A DNA stretch of 30,000 bases. Origin: Trachelipus rathkii (lineage: Eukaryota; Arthropoda; Malacostraca; Isopoda; Trachelipodidae). Position 1 is the first letter of the stretch; every line of letters starts with the position of its first letter. The position numbers were made by a program, and so were the translations under genes. Of this stretch, positions 1 through 10,030 are shown piece by piece. Location: contig JABUQX010057170.1 in assembly GCA_015478945.1 (NCBI GenBank), positions 1 to 30,000 of the forward strand. Reading direction: 5' to 3'. The notes beneath the pieces are model-generated. The model made no database searches and had not been told where the DNA came from. It saw nothing but the letters and a program-made list of their open reading frames with translations.

Positions 1-1300
1 GTTTAGTTATGTGGTAAGGATGGATGATCGATAGATATAATAGAAGATTTGATTTGCGGTGTTGGCTGGTTTGGTGGGTGTGATTGGTCTGGAGGAGATC
101 AATTTATGTGTGCCTATTAGTTTAATGTGTGAATAGATGACGAGAAGAAGTGATGTCTCGGTATGTTTGGGTTGAATTTGCTTGTTGGTGTTGAGTCGGG
201 ATGGGGGAAGGTTGTGGAGCGATCTAGTTATATTTACCAGCTGCTATGGTTGCATCAAGTTCATCAGAGTGTTATATATGGTCCTCGGTTATTTGTGAGG
301 TTGTCCTGGTTGCAGGCAGTTCTGTGTGATGGTCGTCTCAGTGCCCTTCTATATACATTGCGTTAATTGCATTTGATGATATATTTATTTTTGGACTCTC
401 GTAGTTGAGTTTCTTTGGACATAATGGCAGTATAGATGTTGGATGGGATTATAGGTAATTACGTTGTGGGATGTTATGTATATCGTGTATGAGAGCTCGC
501 AATTTGAGTTAAATGTGTTCGGGTGTTCTTTATAGATAGAGTCTATATATAATTAGGGGGACTAGAGGTTGTCTTGTGAGGTATACGCCTTGATCCGAAA
601 GACTTGTTGTTTTTGATTAGTAGACCTAATAGTTGCACCACTTTGTTATGTGATTGGCGTTGATACTAGCTATTGAGATCATATCAGTATAAATATGGTG
701 TTCCTGGGGTATTTGTGTCGTAAGAACTTTTGTATTAGGTAATGGTAATGTCGTTGTTTGTAAGAGGCGCTAGAATTTCTGAGGTGTTGTGTAAAGCCAT
801 TATTAATTTGATAGAATTTCATTGTTAATATTAACTATTGTTCAATGGTGTTTGGTGGGGAGGAAATTGTAGGTGCAGGCAGTATATCGAAACGAAGCCA
901 GTCATCGATGGTCTGATTGAGTTCATGCTAGTGTTGTATTAATGGTGGAATCATTTGCTTTTATGTGAGACCATCTATTGCATGGGAACCACTTTATAGA
1001 AGGTTGGAGTTTTGTGAGGTGTGTTGTTCACATGCATGATTGTGGAACAGATTTAATTAGACTCGGCCAAGAGGTTAAATTCTAGTGGGCTATTATTATG
1101 CGTTCAATATTTATTTTTAAGGGATTGATCGAGAAGTGATATGAATGTTTAACCTTTATTTTTGTAATACATTATAGATATAATCACAAGGGAGATGAGC
1201 AGGAGAACAGGGGAGAAGGATGTTGTGGCTGCTTTGGAGGTTTATTTGCAATATCTTTGACAATTTGAGCTTGCCGTGTTAACTCGGATTTTCACTGCGG
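1..1300. other. G/T-rich, C-poor non-coding stretch
   Basis: The plus strand is rich in G and T and poor in C. No open frame longer than about 67 codons is present (163-366, which resembles nothing I know). No RNA motif or repeat stands out. I see nothing functional here; it is described only so that the stretch is accounted for. Confidence 0.6.
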
Positions 1301-1406
1301 AAAAGAACTATATATATATTAATATATATATTAGGGCATATATATATATGTATTTACCATTAATATAGGTACTATATATTATTATATATATATATTGGTA
1401 GTAATA

Positions 1407-1437
<31 letters not shown>

Positions 1438-1479
1438 ATATTATATTATATAGTTATATATCCACATTATATTTATATA

Positions 1480-1512
<33 letters not shown>

Positions 1513-1653
1513 ATATTATTATATAATATATATACTACTATATAAATAATTATATATATATATATATATATATTACATTACATTCATATATATATACTAT
1601 ATATATAATATTATATAATATTAATAATATATATATAATATATATATAATATA

Positions 1654-1700
<47 letters not shown>

Positions 1701-1705
1701 ATAAG
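1301..1705. repeat. (TA)n-rich low-complexity tract
   Basis: About 400 bases are almost entirely A and T, mostly imperfect TA dinucleotide repeats. The longest uninterrupted alternation runs roughly from 1659 to 1694. The many self-complementary TA runs could extrude cruciforms or act as an easily melted region, but the sequence shows no defined origin motif. It directly precedes repeat A copy 1. Confidence 0.9.
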
Positions 1706-1716
1706 AATTGTTCTAA

Positions 1717-1896
1717 AACATCTTTTATGTGTCCTTTTCTTATGAGGGAGGTTATCGAAGGCATATTGTAAGTAATGTGTGTGTTTTGAGTGGAATGATT
1801 CTATGCGGCCAGGCCTCTGGGTTAATTTTTCTTAGTATCAATTGTAATATGAATATCCTGTTTGGTAAATACTTTTCTCCTTTTTCAGGAGGATAG
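1717..1896 (+). other. Short open frame in repeat A copy 1, shared with copy 2
   Basis: After a TAA at 1714, this frame is open to a TAG at 1894-1896. It reads FYVSFSYEGGYR near the start, with GLIF and a final FSGG further on. The same frame is open in copy 2 (10017-10235) and gives FWYVSFSYEGGYR, GLIF, LFG and FSG at matching positions. The paired one-base indels near 1758 restore the frame, and the two copies differ in length by three bases between conserved landmarks. The peptide is hydrophobic in its second half. I recognise no family. There is no clear start signal: GTG at 1729 would be the first candidate. An intron in the same place is a competing reading. Confidence 0.2.
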
Positions 1897-2276
1897 ACAA
1901 TTGATAAATGAATCCGTATATTGATGAGAATTTATAGATTAAAGCAAAAGATTGATGATAAGAGTGATAACTGACTTGGCAATTGATACGATCAGAGGGA
2001 GGTCTTATATGAAGGATACTCAGAGATTAAGAGGGATTTAACGCGACTATTGAAGGGAACTCGAGATGTAGGTGTGGGAGGTACTTTTAAACCACACATA
2101 TTTCAGTCACACGTAGGAAATCACCTCGTAATAGGACGATTTTTATGTAGGTAGTCCTGTTTCCTTGCGGCGTGGGATTGTGAAAGGTATGGCATGACCT
2201 ACTTACTATGTTGAGTTATTTGGTGGTTGGTCGCATCTGTGAATAACAGGTAAATTAAGAGTAAAATAAATCAATT
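1726..2276 (+). repeat. Repeat A, copy 1 (long diverged direct repeat)
   Basis: This stretch aligns end to end with 10041-10602. The first ~49 bases are nearly identical, both beginning TATGTGTCCTTTTC and sharing GAGGGAGGTTATCG; two one-base indels cancel each other. Later shared blocks include GGGTTAATTTT, TTTTTCAGGAG, GAATTTATAGAT, TTGATGATAAGAGTG, CAATTGATACG, GATTAAGAGGGA and AATAAATCA. Divergence is unusually rich in single-base insertions and deletions. No terminal inverted repeats or target duplications are visible, so a transposon identity is not supported. It could be an old segmental duplication or a noisy copy. An intron-like interval and a short open frame lie in its 5' part. Confidence 0.88.
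1768..1888 (+). other. Intron-like interval (GTAAGTA...TTTTTCAG) in repeat A copy 1
   Basis: GTAAGTA at 1768 matches the spliceosomal donor consensus. A pyrimidine tract ends in TTTTTCAG at 1888, directly before GAGGATAGAC. Length is 121 nt. The equivalent interval in copy 2 is 124 nt with identical boundary motifs. The interior diverges more than the 49 bases upstream, as expected if the flanks are exons. No branch-point motif is convincing. Without transcripts this remains a pattern match. Confidence 0.25.
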
Positions 2277-4963
2277 TCAATTATACCAGCTTACACACAT
2301 TTTACTGTTCAAATATCCTGTTAAAGGTATTTAAGGAAGGAATATTATGGAATGGGATAAGGAAATGAAAGACTGTGTGTGAGAGTTGTGAAAGAGATAG
2401 AAAAATACCCAGGGATATGCATAAGGAATGCGTTATCAGGGAATGTGTCATACGATGGAAGAAGTTAGAGAGAAGAGGATATAACGAAGAAAGAGGGATG
2501 GAAGAAAAATTACATAGATTTCTGGATCAAAAAAATATAGAAGGATGACGAAAACGTGAAAAAAATTGAGAATATGAAATACTGAGTTATTTAGGATAGA
2601 AAGAAAGAAAGGGAGAAAGTATCAGATTATTAAGTACAGATTGATGCTGTATTGAGAAAATGACAGGCTACTGGTATGGATTCTATGGAGAAGAGCACAA
2701 AGGAGATTGTATTGTTCAGAGGTTTAGATTGTGAACTGAAGAGAAGTAGTATTTAATTGTCGGTTACTTAAACATGAGGAATAGGAGAGGTGAATAAGTC
2801 TAAGGATGAGACTTTTGTCAGATCATTTGTAGATATAAAGTGAGGGTTTATAAGAGGAGAATGAGAGTATGACGAGAATAAGAATATGATTAAAAGTTAG
2901 TGAGAGAAGAAGATGTGTAGAGGAGGAGGAACATAGTAGGACAAGAAGTAAATCATGTATGTATGATGCTAGATAGGAAGGTTTTAAAATGAAAATAGAG
3001 TTTATTTAAAATTAATGAATAACAAAAGATATGAGAGTGTGTGCACAGCGGTTGTGAGTGACGGAGAGAGAGTAGTATTAAGACAATGAGGTGATAAATG
3101 TCGTTTTAAAAAAGTGAAAAGTAAGTGAGATTATCGAGTGATATGACAAATTAGTATATAAATATCATGTGTATCGCTCAAGATTCGAGTAAAGTAAAGG
3201 CGGCAAACTCACTCAGCACACTATCACCTGCCTAGTGGAGAAAATAGAAGTGGGTAGAAGGAAGATCGCTTTGTGTGACGACTGTTATGGGGAATCATGA
3301 TACAGATGCTCACGACTATACTCCGTCAAAGCCGTTGGACGATAGTGGAGACGAGCAGGAGTGCATAGGTGTTACATGGTGTTAACATGATGTATGTGAG
3401 GGAAATTTAAAAAGAATGAAACGTAGAGACGTGTGAGAAAGCGCAAATATATTTAGATGATCGAAATTAATTTAGGTTTGAAGAGAGGTAAAAAATTGTA
3501 TAGGAGTTGGACAATACTAATATATAGAGAGAGATAACTGATTCACTCACCGCGAAAACTATGGGGGACGAAGAAAACACGTTCGATTTTTTGAGGAAAA
3601 CCGATTGATAGAATATGAAACGAGAGTTAACATCCGATCTGGCGGAGACATCTCTTTCAGTGTGAGAGAGACGTGACGTATATGAAAAAAGATTAGAGAG
3701 AGAGAGAGGAATAATTTCAAACAAATCCATTTAGATGAGTGACACGAGAGCCACATACATTAATTACACCTTGAAGTAAGAGAGATACATCTATAAATGT
3801 ATTTATAGAGAGCACATGACAAAGAGGACTGTCTAAAGAAGGGTAAATTGCGAAAGAGATATATGAGATATTGTATAAAGAAGCTCATATGGTCGAGTCA
3901 ATCATTCACTAAGATATGGACAAGAAGTTAGCTTGGGGGGATTATTAACGACTACAGTAATTGTCGCAGAGACGATAAGAATCCTTATCAAGCGGACACT
4001 CTAGCAGTTTCAATTATTTGGAGAGTCATTCAGATTGGATAAGTCTCAAAATAAATGCCGTTGAAAAACTTTTCGAGATCCTCATTAGTGAGATCCCATC
4101 CTCAAACTGTAATAAAAGGGTGACAATCTAGTATAATAATAGAAAGATGTATAGTAGAAGAGATGACATAAAACTTGACAAATACAAATATAAGAGAGGA
4201 ACTACTAAACAGGGAGCCACAGTAAGTTGCGCAAGTCAGGTATAGGCAATTCCATCAAAAAAGGCTTCGTCTAAATGAGGTGCGGAAAAGTGAGGATATA
4301 GGAGAAATTAGAAGGGAAAAATCCTGGTGATACATTGATTGGTACAAGATTTTCGTCAATCAATTATGGATTAAGACAAAAAGACCAGAAGAATTAATAG
4401 TAGTATTGGAGAAATGGATGAGCGTTTTCGGGGTACCGGAGATAAATTTCTAACAGACTGGAGGAAGAGAATTCTCAAAAACTAAAAGAGTTTGTGGAAT
4501 CCCGTGATATTAATGGCGATTGATTTATTAGTAACCTTGAGCACGAGTAGAGAAAACTTACCATGTGATGTTAGAAGCATCCTCAAGTGATGCAGTTCAA
4601 CAATAACTGTTGTAATGGACATATAGTATAACAAAGAGGTTGACAGAGAAAAAATGAATATACAGAACACAAGGAAGGAAAGAGAACACGTGAAACATTT
4701 GTTGCACTCTTGGCAATTTTATTTCTTAATTGTTTTAACCATGCATTAAAGTAAGTGAAAACCATTTAATGAGTCATAGGCTAATTGCGTTGCATACACA
4801 TTAACAGAAGGTTTTTAGGAAAGTAAATTAGGCCTGACACAAGAACCTGCGGAAGTCACGAGGATCGAGTACCACCATCATAAGACCGGACAACTAGGAA
4901 CGAGTACACTAATATTTTGAGAGAGAGATCGTAAATAGATAGCTTGAGAAACTACGACGCTCA

Positions 4964-5022
4964 AAAGGAGAGAGAGAGAGAGACCAATTAACACACTTTA
5001 GTCGTGAGTGAGAGAGAGAGAT
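4964..5022 (+). repeat. GA-dinucleotide runs
   Basis: Two short (GA)n microsatellite-like runs lie close together, around 4967-4982 and 5011-5020, with another around 3698-3710. They fit the purine-rich background. Mirror-symmetric purine tracts of this kind can form triplex DNA, but these are short. Confidence 0.75.
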
Positions 5023-5064
5023 GAGACGCAATTCTAGGAGATAAAGAGATGTGAGAAAGTCAGT

Positions 5065-5111
5065 GAGAGTGTGAGAGAGCGACTTTCAGTTATAAACGCA
5101 CTCTCACTCTC
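5065..5111. repeat. Imperfect GA/CT inverted repeat
   Basis: GTGAGAGAGCG on the left (about 5070-5080) faces CGCACTCTCAC on the right (5097-5107), with one mismatch in the 11-bp stem. It is notable because the right arm is one of very few pyrimidine runs in the purine-rich block. It could form an RNA hairpin on either strand. No function is assigned. Confidence 0.45.
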
Positions 5112-6142
5112 CCCCACCACACAAGAAATAAAGAGAGCGTCATTGTAATCCCCTCTGTGCAATCAGACTGTTGCATCACTTTGGTTACCAGAATGGGATT
5201 GATGAGAGTAAGTGAAATAAAATTCATCTTGACATCCACAGATTATGCAAAAGCAGAGTCAGAAAAACAACGAACGTGAATATGAGTAAAAAGAGGCAAT
5301 TTTTTACGGGTTAATGTTGACAAATAAGGAGAGTAGTGAAGACGATGTGATGATTATAATAACAGAGAAGGACATACGATAAAAGGAGCAGTAGGAAGAA
5401 GAGAAACAAGTGAAGAAGAGATGAATGACAGAAAACATGGGACAAAGAAGCGAGGGTGTATAAAACGTATAAGCCTTAAAGATCGGGGAAAAATATATAT
5501 AGTGAAATAGGAAGGGGGAGAGGAAAATGGAAAAGAATAAAGATTATAAGTTTAGGAGGAAAAAAGAGGAGAAGATACGATGGAGCATACAACGTAAGGG
5601 ATATAGAAACGGGAAAAGAACAATGGATGGATTCAGGGTCTAACTGATGTGACGGATAGATCAGGAAGAAAAGATAGAGCTTGCATAATTGAAGGAGAAT
5701 TGTGTTTTTCGAGTATGAGATGATTAGAATATCAAAGAAGAAGATGAGTAGAGAGAAATGTCAAAAGTAGCAGAAGAATTAGATAACGTGGACCACAAGA
5801 AAATAAAGCTTATCACTTGATGGAGGTGCAGATTTACCGAGAAAGATTCTGCTGTTGAATCCTGTTAAATACACGTGTGAGGATAGTAATCAAAAGAGAA
5901 AAGAGAATAGGGTAGATGATGGAGAGCACAGTAACGATAAGTATTAAAGCGATAAGTGAGTTTCTTCATTGGAAAAATATTGTGATATGACTCAATTACC
6001 ATCATACCATTTGAAAGCATATAACTACTATGTGGCGTAGAGGAAGTAAAATCTACTTCCGAGGTTTAATAATACATAGATGATAAAAAAATAGTTCACA
6101 TCATATTGCAAGGTAGGTCGCACTTATCATTTGGATGTTAAA

Positions 6143-6169
6143 AAGAAGTCTGTACCGTACAGACTTCTT
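6143..6169. repeat. 13-bp perfect inverted repeat with one-base spacer
   Basis: The left arm AAGAAGTCTGTAC (6143-6155) and right arm GTACAGACTTCTT (6157-6169) are exact reverse complements separated by a single C. By a simple base-composition argument, a perfect 13-bp palindrome is not expected in 30 kb by chance (about 30,000 divided by 4^13 per spacer length). As DNA it could be a dimeric protein-binding site or a cruciform; as RNA it would give a 12-bp stem with a tight loop. There is no U-tract as in an intrinsic terminator, and no neighbouring gene to link it to. Confidence 0.85.
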
Positions 6170-6870
6170 CATAAGAGAGTGAGAAAGGGCGTATAAAGAG
6201 ACCTCGCAGAGAGAATTGTCCATGTCATGAATTTTCCGGTAGGTTGAATTCCCTGCATAATTAAAGGAGTGCCAACGACTCAAAAGAACAAAGGTTACTG
6301 CCAGATTATACCCACCACTCAACTTGGAAAAATAAGGCGTGATCGTTTCATTAGTAGACGAGGTGTCATCACCGCGGGTATTTAATCTTAGTTAGATGTT
6401 ATAGTTGCTGATATAAAAGATTAAGGGCCATACAAAGGACCTTTTTTCAACATGTAAGTACGTTATTGAGCATAAGGGAATTATCTGATATTGACACTAT
6501 TGGAATGAGATGGAGAGATATATAGGTGTTGGTAGAGAGAAAACTGTTTTTTATTGGAGAAAGGTAGAGAAATTAATAGGGATAATAATGGGGATACAAG
6601 TGGATGAAAATTACATCTTTCAGTTTGAGAGAAGGTAATTATAATAGAAGATGAAAATAATCCCATATGACTTAATATTGTATAAGAAATAACATGAGTA
6701 AATAGCTTAACACTAATTGGGAAGATAATAGAAACAAGATGAGATTTTAATAAGGTATTGGTCTGGGATAATATTAACATATTACGAAAGATCAGATTAA
6801 GTGAGGGTAGGATAACTAGAACAAATCTGGAGATCAAAATTAGATATGAAACATAACTCACGCGGATATC

Positions 6871-7300
6871 GGTTTAGAGGAAAGTTATAATATATTAAAT
6901 AGATGGTTAAATATTATATTAATATATAATTTAATGATAGTATGTTAGGTAGAAATTATTGTTCAATTAGGAAATGAATTGCAATTGTGAATTACATATA
7001 TTATATAATAATTTAGGTGATATATATTAGTTTAACACGTATAAGCGTTACTACCGTAATATAGGTATAAAGTTTAAATACAAGAAAATTTGTATCTACA
7101 GAAATATATAAATATCAACAAACTATATAATTATAGGAACGTATATTACTAGTTATATATAATAATGGCTAGATACTTATAATAACTCTCACTATTTAAA
7201 ATACATAATCCGGAATTATTCAAACATTAATTATATACAAATACATATCAACAGTTATTTAATAAAAATGGGATGAAAACACACTGCTAGCCTATACGAA
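6871..7300. other. AT-rich stretch
   Basis: Irregular A/T-rich DNA lies between the purine-rich block and the first hairpin-repeat cluster. I see no open frame and no defined motif in it. Confidence 0.7.
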
Positions 7301-7304
7301 ACCC

Positions 7305-7427
7305 ACCCGGTCGGCCACATAATAATATATAGTATATCGATGGATTTTAGTACTTTTTACAGAGTTACTTTAAATTGGGCTTCTGCTGGTTGCTGTGTTC
7401 ATTGAATTATTTTAAGGGATGCACGTC
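7305..7427 (+). repeat. Repeat C, copy 1
   Basis: This segment aligns with 29214-29326. Landmarks in order are CACCCGGTCGGCC (copy 2: CACCGGCC), CGATGGATTTTAGT (copy 2: CGATGAGAATTATGT), ACTTTTTACAGAGT (copy 2: ACTTTTTCAGAGT), GGCTTCTGCTGGTTGCTGTG (copy 2: GGCTTCTGCTTGTTGCTTTG) and CACGTCC (copy 2: CACGTACC). Copy 1 carries an additional AT-rich insert around 7317-7337. Both copies follow an AT tract and lead into TTGTTCTTTATATT hairpin units. Confidence 0.65.
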
Positions 7428-7437
7428 CGCAGCCATT

Positions 7438-7960
7438 TAGGCTTGTTGCTTCCATATTGGGGTTATTTGTTGAGCTTCTGCACGTGCAATGTTGACTGGT
7501 TCTATAAAATTGAGTGTCAGCCTGAGTGGCCCAGCTGGCTTGTTTCTTTATTATTTTCAGTTTCTTGTTTTTGTTACATTGGTAGTCTCGTGACCCTAGT
7601 GGCCTGTTCTTTATATTGGGCTCATGTTAGCCGGTAGTTAGTCCGGCAGTTGCTTGTTCTTGCATATTGGGGTTATGGTTGAATCCAGTTGCTGCTTTCT
7701 TTTATAAGTTAGGGGGTGTAATGTGACGGCGCAGAGGGCTGCTTGTTCTTTATATATATTCGTTCATTTTATTTTTTATGTAGTAGGACTCAGTTGTTCT
7801 TTAGGCATACCGGGAGTTAGTAATACACTTGAATGCCATTGTGTTGTACTCCTTTAGTCACTGAGAGTGCGAGGAGTTATGCCTAAAGCGGCAGCCGAGT
7901 TGCTTGTTTTCTTTATAATAATACTGGGCCAGGTCAAGTAAGCGTCAGATTCGCGTGATT
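7438..7960 (+). repeat. Cluster of degenerate TTGCTTGTTCTTTATATTGGG units (family B)
   Basis: At least five loose copies of a box close to GCTTGTTCTTTATATTGGG occur at irregular spacing: 7441-7462, 7603-7620, 7650-7672, 7738-7755 and 7913-7940. Several are followed by a short stem: GGCT/AGCC at 7619-7632, GCCGG/CCGGC at 7630-7647, and GGGTT/AATCC with one G-T wobble at 7670-7686. Spacing of roughly 40-130 bases and the degeneracy exclude a CRISPR array. Other copies lie between 22588 and 29760, all on the plus strand. One open frame here, 7419-7637, is aromatic and hydrophobic but appears to be a by-product of the repeated TTATATTGG. Confidence 0.6.
7799..7888. repeat. 11-bp inverted repeat enclosing nested hairpins
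   Basis: CTTTAGGCATA (7799-7809) and TATGCCTAAAG (7878-7888) are perfect reverse complements. Inside, ACTCCT (7848-7853) pairs with AGGAGT (7872-7877), which directly abuts the outer stem. Within that, CACT (7859-7862) pairs with AGTG (7866-7869). ACAC/GTGT can close a second internal arm. The result is a possible ~90-nt branched RNA. It does not have cloverleaf dimensions or a hammerhead core. Confidence 0.5.
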
Positions 7961-8160
7961 ATACTGCCCGCTTATGAGAAGGGATACGGTAGGAGTTAGT
8001 ATACTATTATAGCTGGATAGATAATATTAGCGAACAGCGACGTATGCAAGAGTTATATGATTATGAGTAGATATATGGTAAGGAAAGTAAAAGTACGTGC
8101 TGGGAATTAGGCATAGGAAAGGTTGATCTATGTACGCTACATGCCCCAGAATAGAGATAG

Positions 8161-8520
8161 GTCGAGGGGCGTGGCTTCGGGTTGGCTGTGGGAGACCTCT
8201 GGCATCGGACGCAGAGCGGCAGGGTTTTTCCGGTTTTGTGTGTTTTGTTATGTGATTTTGTTGTGTTGTGGGCCGTGGTGTGTGTTGGGTGGTGGGTTTG
8301 TTGGTTGTGTGTTTTCGTGGTGTTTGTTATTGTTGGCATTTGTTGTGTGTTGAATGATTGTTGTTGGTTTTTATGTTTGTTTGTAAGGGGATAGGGCTGT
8401 GTTGGTTTGGGGTTTTGGTGTGTTTTGGTGGGTGTATGTGGGGGTGTCGGGTTGTGTTGGGGTGTGTTTTTGTGGGTGGGGTTGTGTGATTGGATCTGCG
8501 GTTGGGGGGGGGTGTTTTGT
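8161..8520. other. Extreme G/T-rich low-complexity stretch
   Basis: The plus strand is almost only G and T: 8221-8280 has 53 of 60 and 8281-8340 has 56 of 60. All three plus frames give Trp/Val/Cys/Gly/Phe-rich peptides by composition, so the overlapping open frames at 8123-8353, 8182-8394 and 8407-8703 are not evidence of coding. The strand asymmetry would favour RNA:DNA hybrids if the G-rich strand were transcribed. Confidence 0.7.
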
Positions 8521-8540
8521 ATCGGGGAGGTGGTGAGCGC

Positions 8541-8573
8541 GGGTGGGGGGTGGGGGTTTGCGGGGTGTCGGGG
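8541..8573 (+). other. G-quadruplex motif
   Basis: Five consecutive G runs (8541-8543, 8545-8550, 8552-8556, 8562-8565 and 8570-8573) are separated by loops of 1, 1, 5 and 4 bases. This satisfies the usual four-run pattern with loops of at most 7 bases. Another G-rich run follows at 8586-8597. It lies in the most GC-rich part of the window. Confidence 0.75.
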
Positions 8574-8610
8574 AGCGGCCGAAGTGGGGGAGGGGGGTTG
8601 CGTACCGCTG

Positions 8611-8700
8611 AGTGGGGAGATCGATCTGGATCCGGGGCGGGAGGCGCGGAGTCGGGGTCGCCAGTCTGCGAGAGGGGGAGGCGGGAGGAGGGAAGTTTTT
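8611..8700. other. GC-rich island with palindromic restriction-like cluster
   Basis: This is a short GC-rich island in otherwise AT-rich DNA. AGATCGATCT (8618-8627) is a perfect 10-bp palindrome immediately followed by GGATCC (8628-8633), which looks like a linker. I see no vector sequence around it. It may be chance, a linker, or an artefact. Confidence 0.4.
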
Positions 8701-8889
8701 TAACGTTTTGATAGGAGATGAGGAGTGAATCCGAATTGGAAAATTAAATTGGCTGGCTCGAAATACCGAGACCCGAAGTTATGTTCATGTTATGTAAATC
8801 GGCTCCGTTGGTATGGTGGGGGACCGCTCTTTATGTCGTGATTCATTTACACTGAATCCCCAGTCGAGTGTGAGAAGTGCGCTACCAAT

Positions 8890-9045
8890 CTAATAAAATT
8901 ATATAAGTTAATTATTGTTATCGTGTATACTAAATATATAATATATAGTATATGATAATATATCATATAATATTAGTATATATAATATATATCTATATTA
9001 TTGTAATATATATATTATATATATAATGTATAGTGAATAATTGTA
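8890..9045. repeat. TA-rich low-complexity tract
   Basis: Imperfect TA repeats and short AT palindromes. Nothing else is visible. Confidence 0.8.
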
Positions 9046-9059
9046 TTTCCAAAATGGTT

Positions 9060-10030
9060 AATTGGGCACTGCGATGTTACAGAACAAAGCTCAAAGACAA
9101 GTGGTCAGTCGTGTATCGAAAATGTTACGAGAGAGAAAGGAAATACTAGACAATAGCATGTAAGCCAGTACTCTTGGAAAGAAATTGGGCTAAATATATA
9201 GCTAAGTATAGATAATGGACTCAGAAGGAATGTTAAATAAAAAAGCGTCAAAAGAATGGAAAGAAAAAGAATTGGAAAGTATACATATAGGCGTATACAT
9301 AGTACATAGCAGAGGACTTTAAACCCTGGGAAAGTGTGTCGCTGATCGCAATCCATTTGGGAGAAATAACTTAGAAAGAAGGAAAAAAACACAAATCAAA
9401 AAGATTCATGTGTCTTGTGAATGAGGAGAGCGAGGAATATGGACAGGTATATAGAACCATCCTGCTATGGTATTGATAGTCACTAAAGTAGATCAAAAAG
9501 GGATGAGTCGAGGGGGCCATAAACTCACTGGGGATATACGCATAAACTGAGGTAAACTCGAGTTGGAGTAAAGAGAGAGCGGAGATTGAAACTGGAAGTG
9601 GTACGATCAAATGATGACTGCCAACACAATTTTGTATAGGGAAGAGAAACGAGAAAATGGCATGACTAGAGAAATGCGAGAATTAATAGAGGAAAGATAA
9701 ACTATAAGGCGGTAAAAACGCATGATTGGTAAGTCCGTTAAATGAAGAATGTCGCGAGATTCTGAAAGCAGTGCGTATAGAATGAACAGAATGTTAAAGA
9801 AATACTTATTCGAATATTTAATAGGAAAGATTATTGGAAGGGGAACGTTATACATGACATAGAGTGGATGAAATAATAGATTTAACAGAGTTGCGGTATG
9901 GTGAATTTGACAAAAGATAAAAGGCAATCGCTAAATCTGGAGAATGGTGAATGTAGAGAGAAGCAAAAGAATAACAAGGAAGGAGGGACATAGATGGAAA
10001 AAAAAATTTGTATTAGTGTCTTACAATAAT
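9060..10030. other. Second purine-rich block without genes
   Basis: The A/G-rich, C-poor composition matches 2277-6870. Minus-strand frames at 9105-9392, 9371-9610 and 9607-9927 are Phe/Leu/Ser/Ile-rich and overlap one another. They are most simply explained by pyrimidine-rich composition lowering stop frequency. The block ends at the start of repeat A copy 2, whereas the first purine-rich block begins at the end of repeat A copy 1. Confidence 0.7.

Larger units (their letters stand above)
2277..6870. other. Long purine-rich, C-poor block without genes
   Basis: About 4.6 kb of the plus strand is dominated by A and G. For example, 2881-2940 has 47 purines in 60 bases and only one C. The minus-strand open frames here (such as 3467-3730 and 6481-6861) are long mainly because the minus strand is pyrimidine-rich, and their peptides are Ser/Leu/Phe-rich as composition predicts. 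It contains GA-dinucleotide runs, a near-perfect palindrome at 6143-6169 and an imperfect GA/CT hairpin near 5065-5111. No gene, RNA or mobile element is recognisable. Confidence 0.75.

Noticed and set aside
3467..6861. Several minus-strand open frames of 60-126 codons in the purine-rich block
   Set aside because: A pyrimidine-rich strand has few stop codons, and the peptides are Ser/Leu/Phe/Ile-rich exactly as composition predicts. They overlap one another, have no motif and no start context.
7676..7687. tRNA T-arm-like GGTTGAATCC
   Set aside because: No acceptor stem, D-arm or anticodon arm can be placed around it; it is part of a family B stem.
7799..7888. Hammerhead ribozyme or tRNA-like fold
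   Set aside because: The CTGANGA and GAAA core elements are missing and arm lengths do not fit a cloverleaf. Only the generic branched structure is kept.
7438..7960. CRISPR-like array of repeated TTGCTTGTTCTTTATATTGGG
   Set aside because: Copies are degenerate, spacing is irregular, repeats and spacers are not of constant length, and no associated gene is present.
8123..8711. Four overlapping Trp/Val/Gly/Cys-rich frames
   Set aside because: They overlap across all three plus frames in a G/T low-complexity stretch and are compositional shadows.
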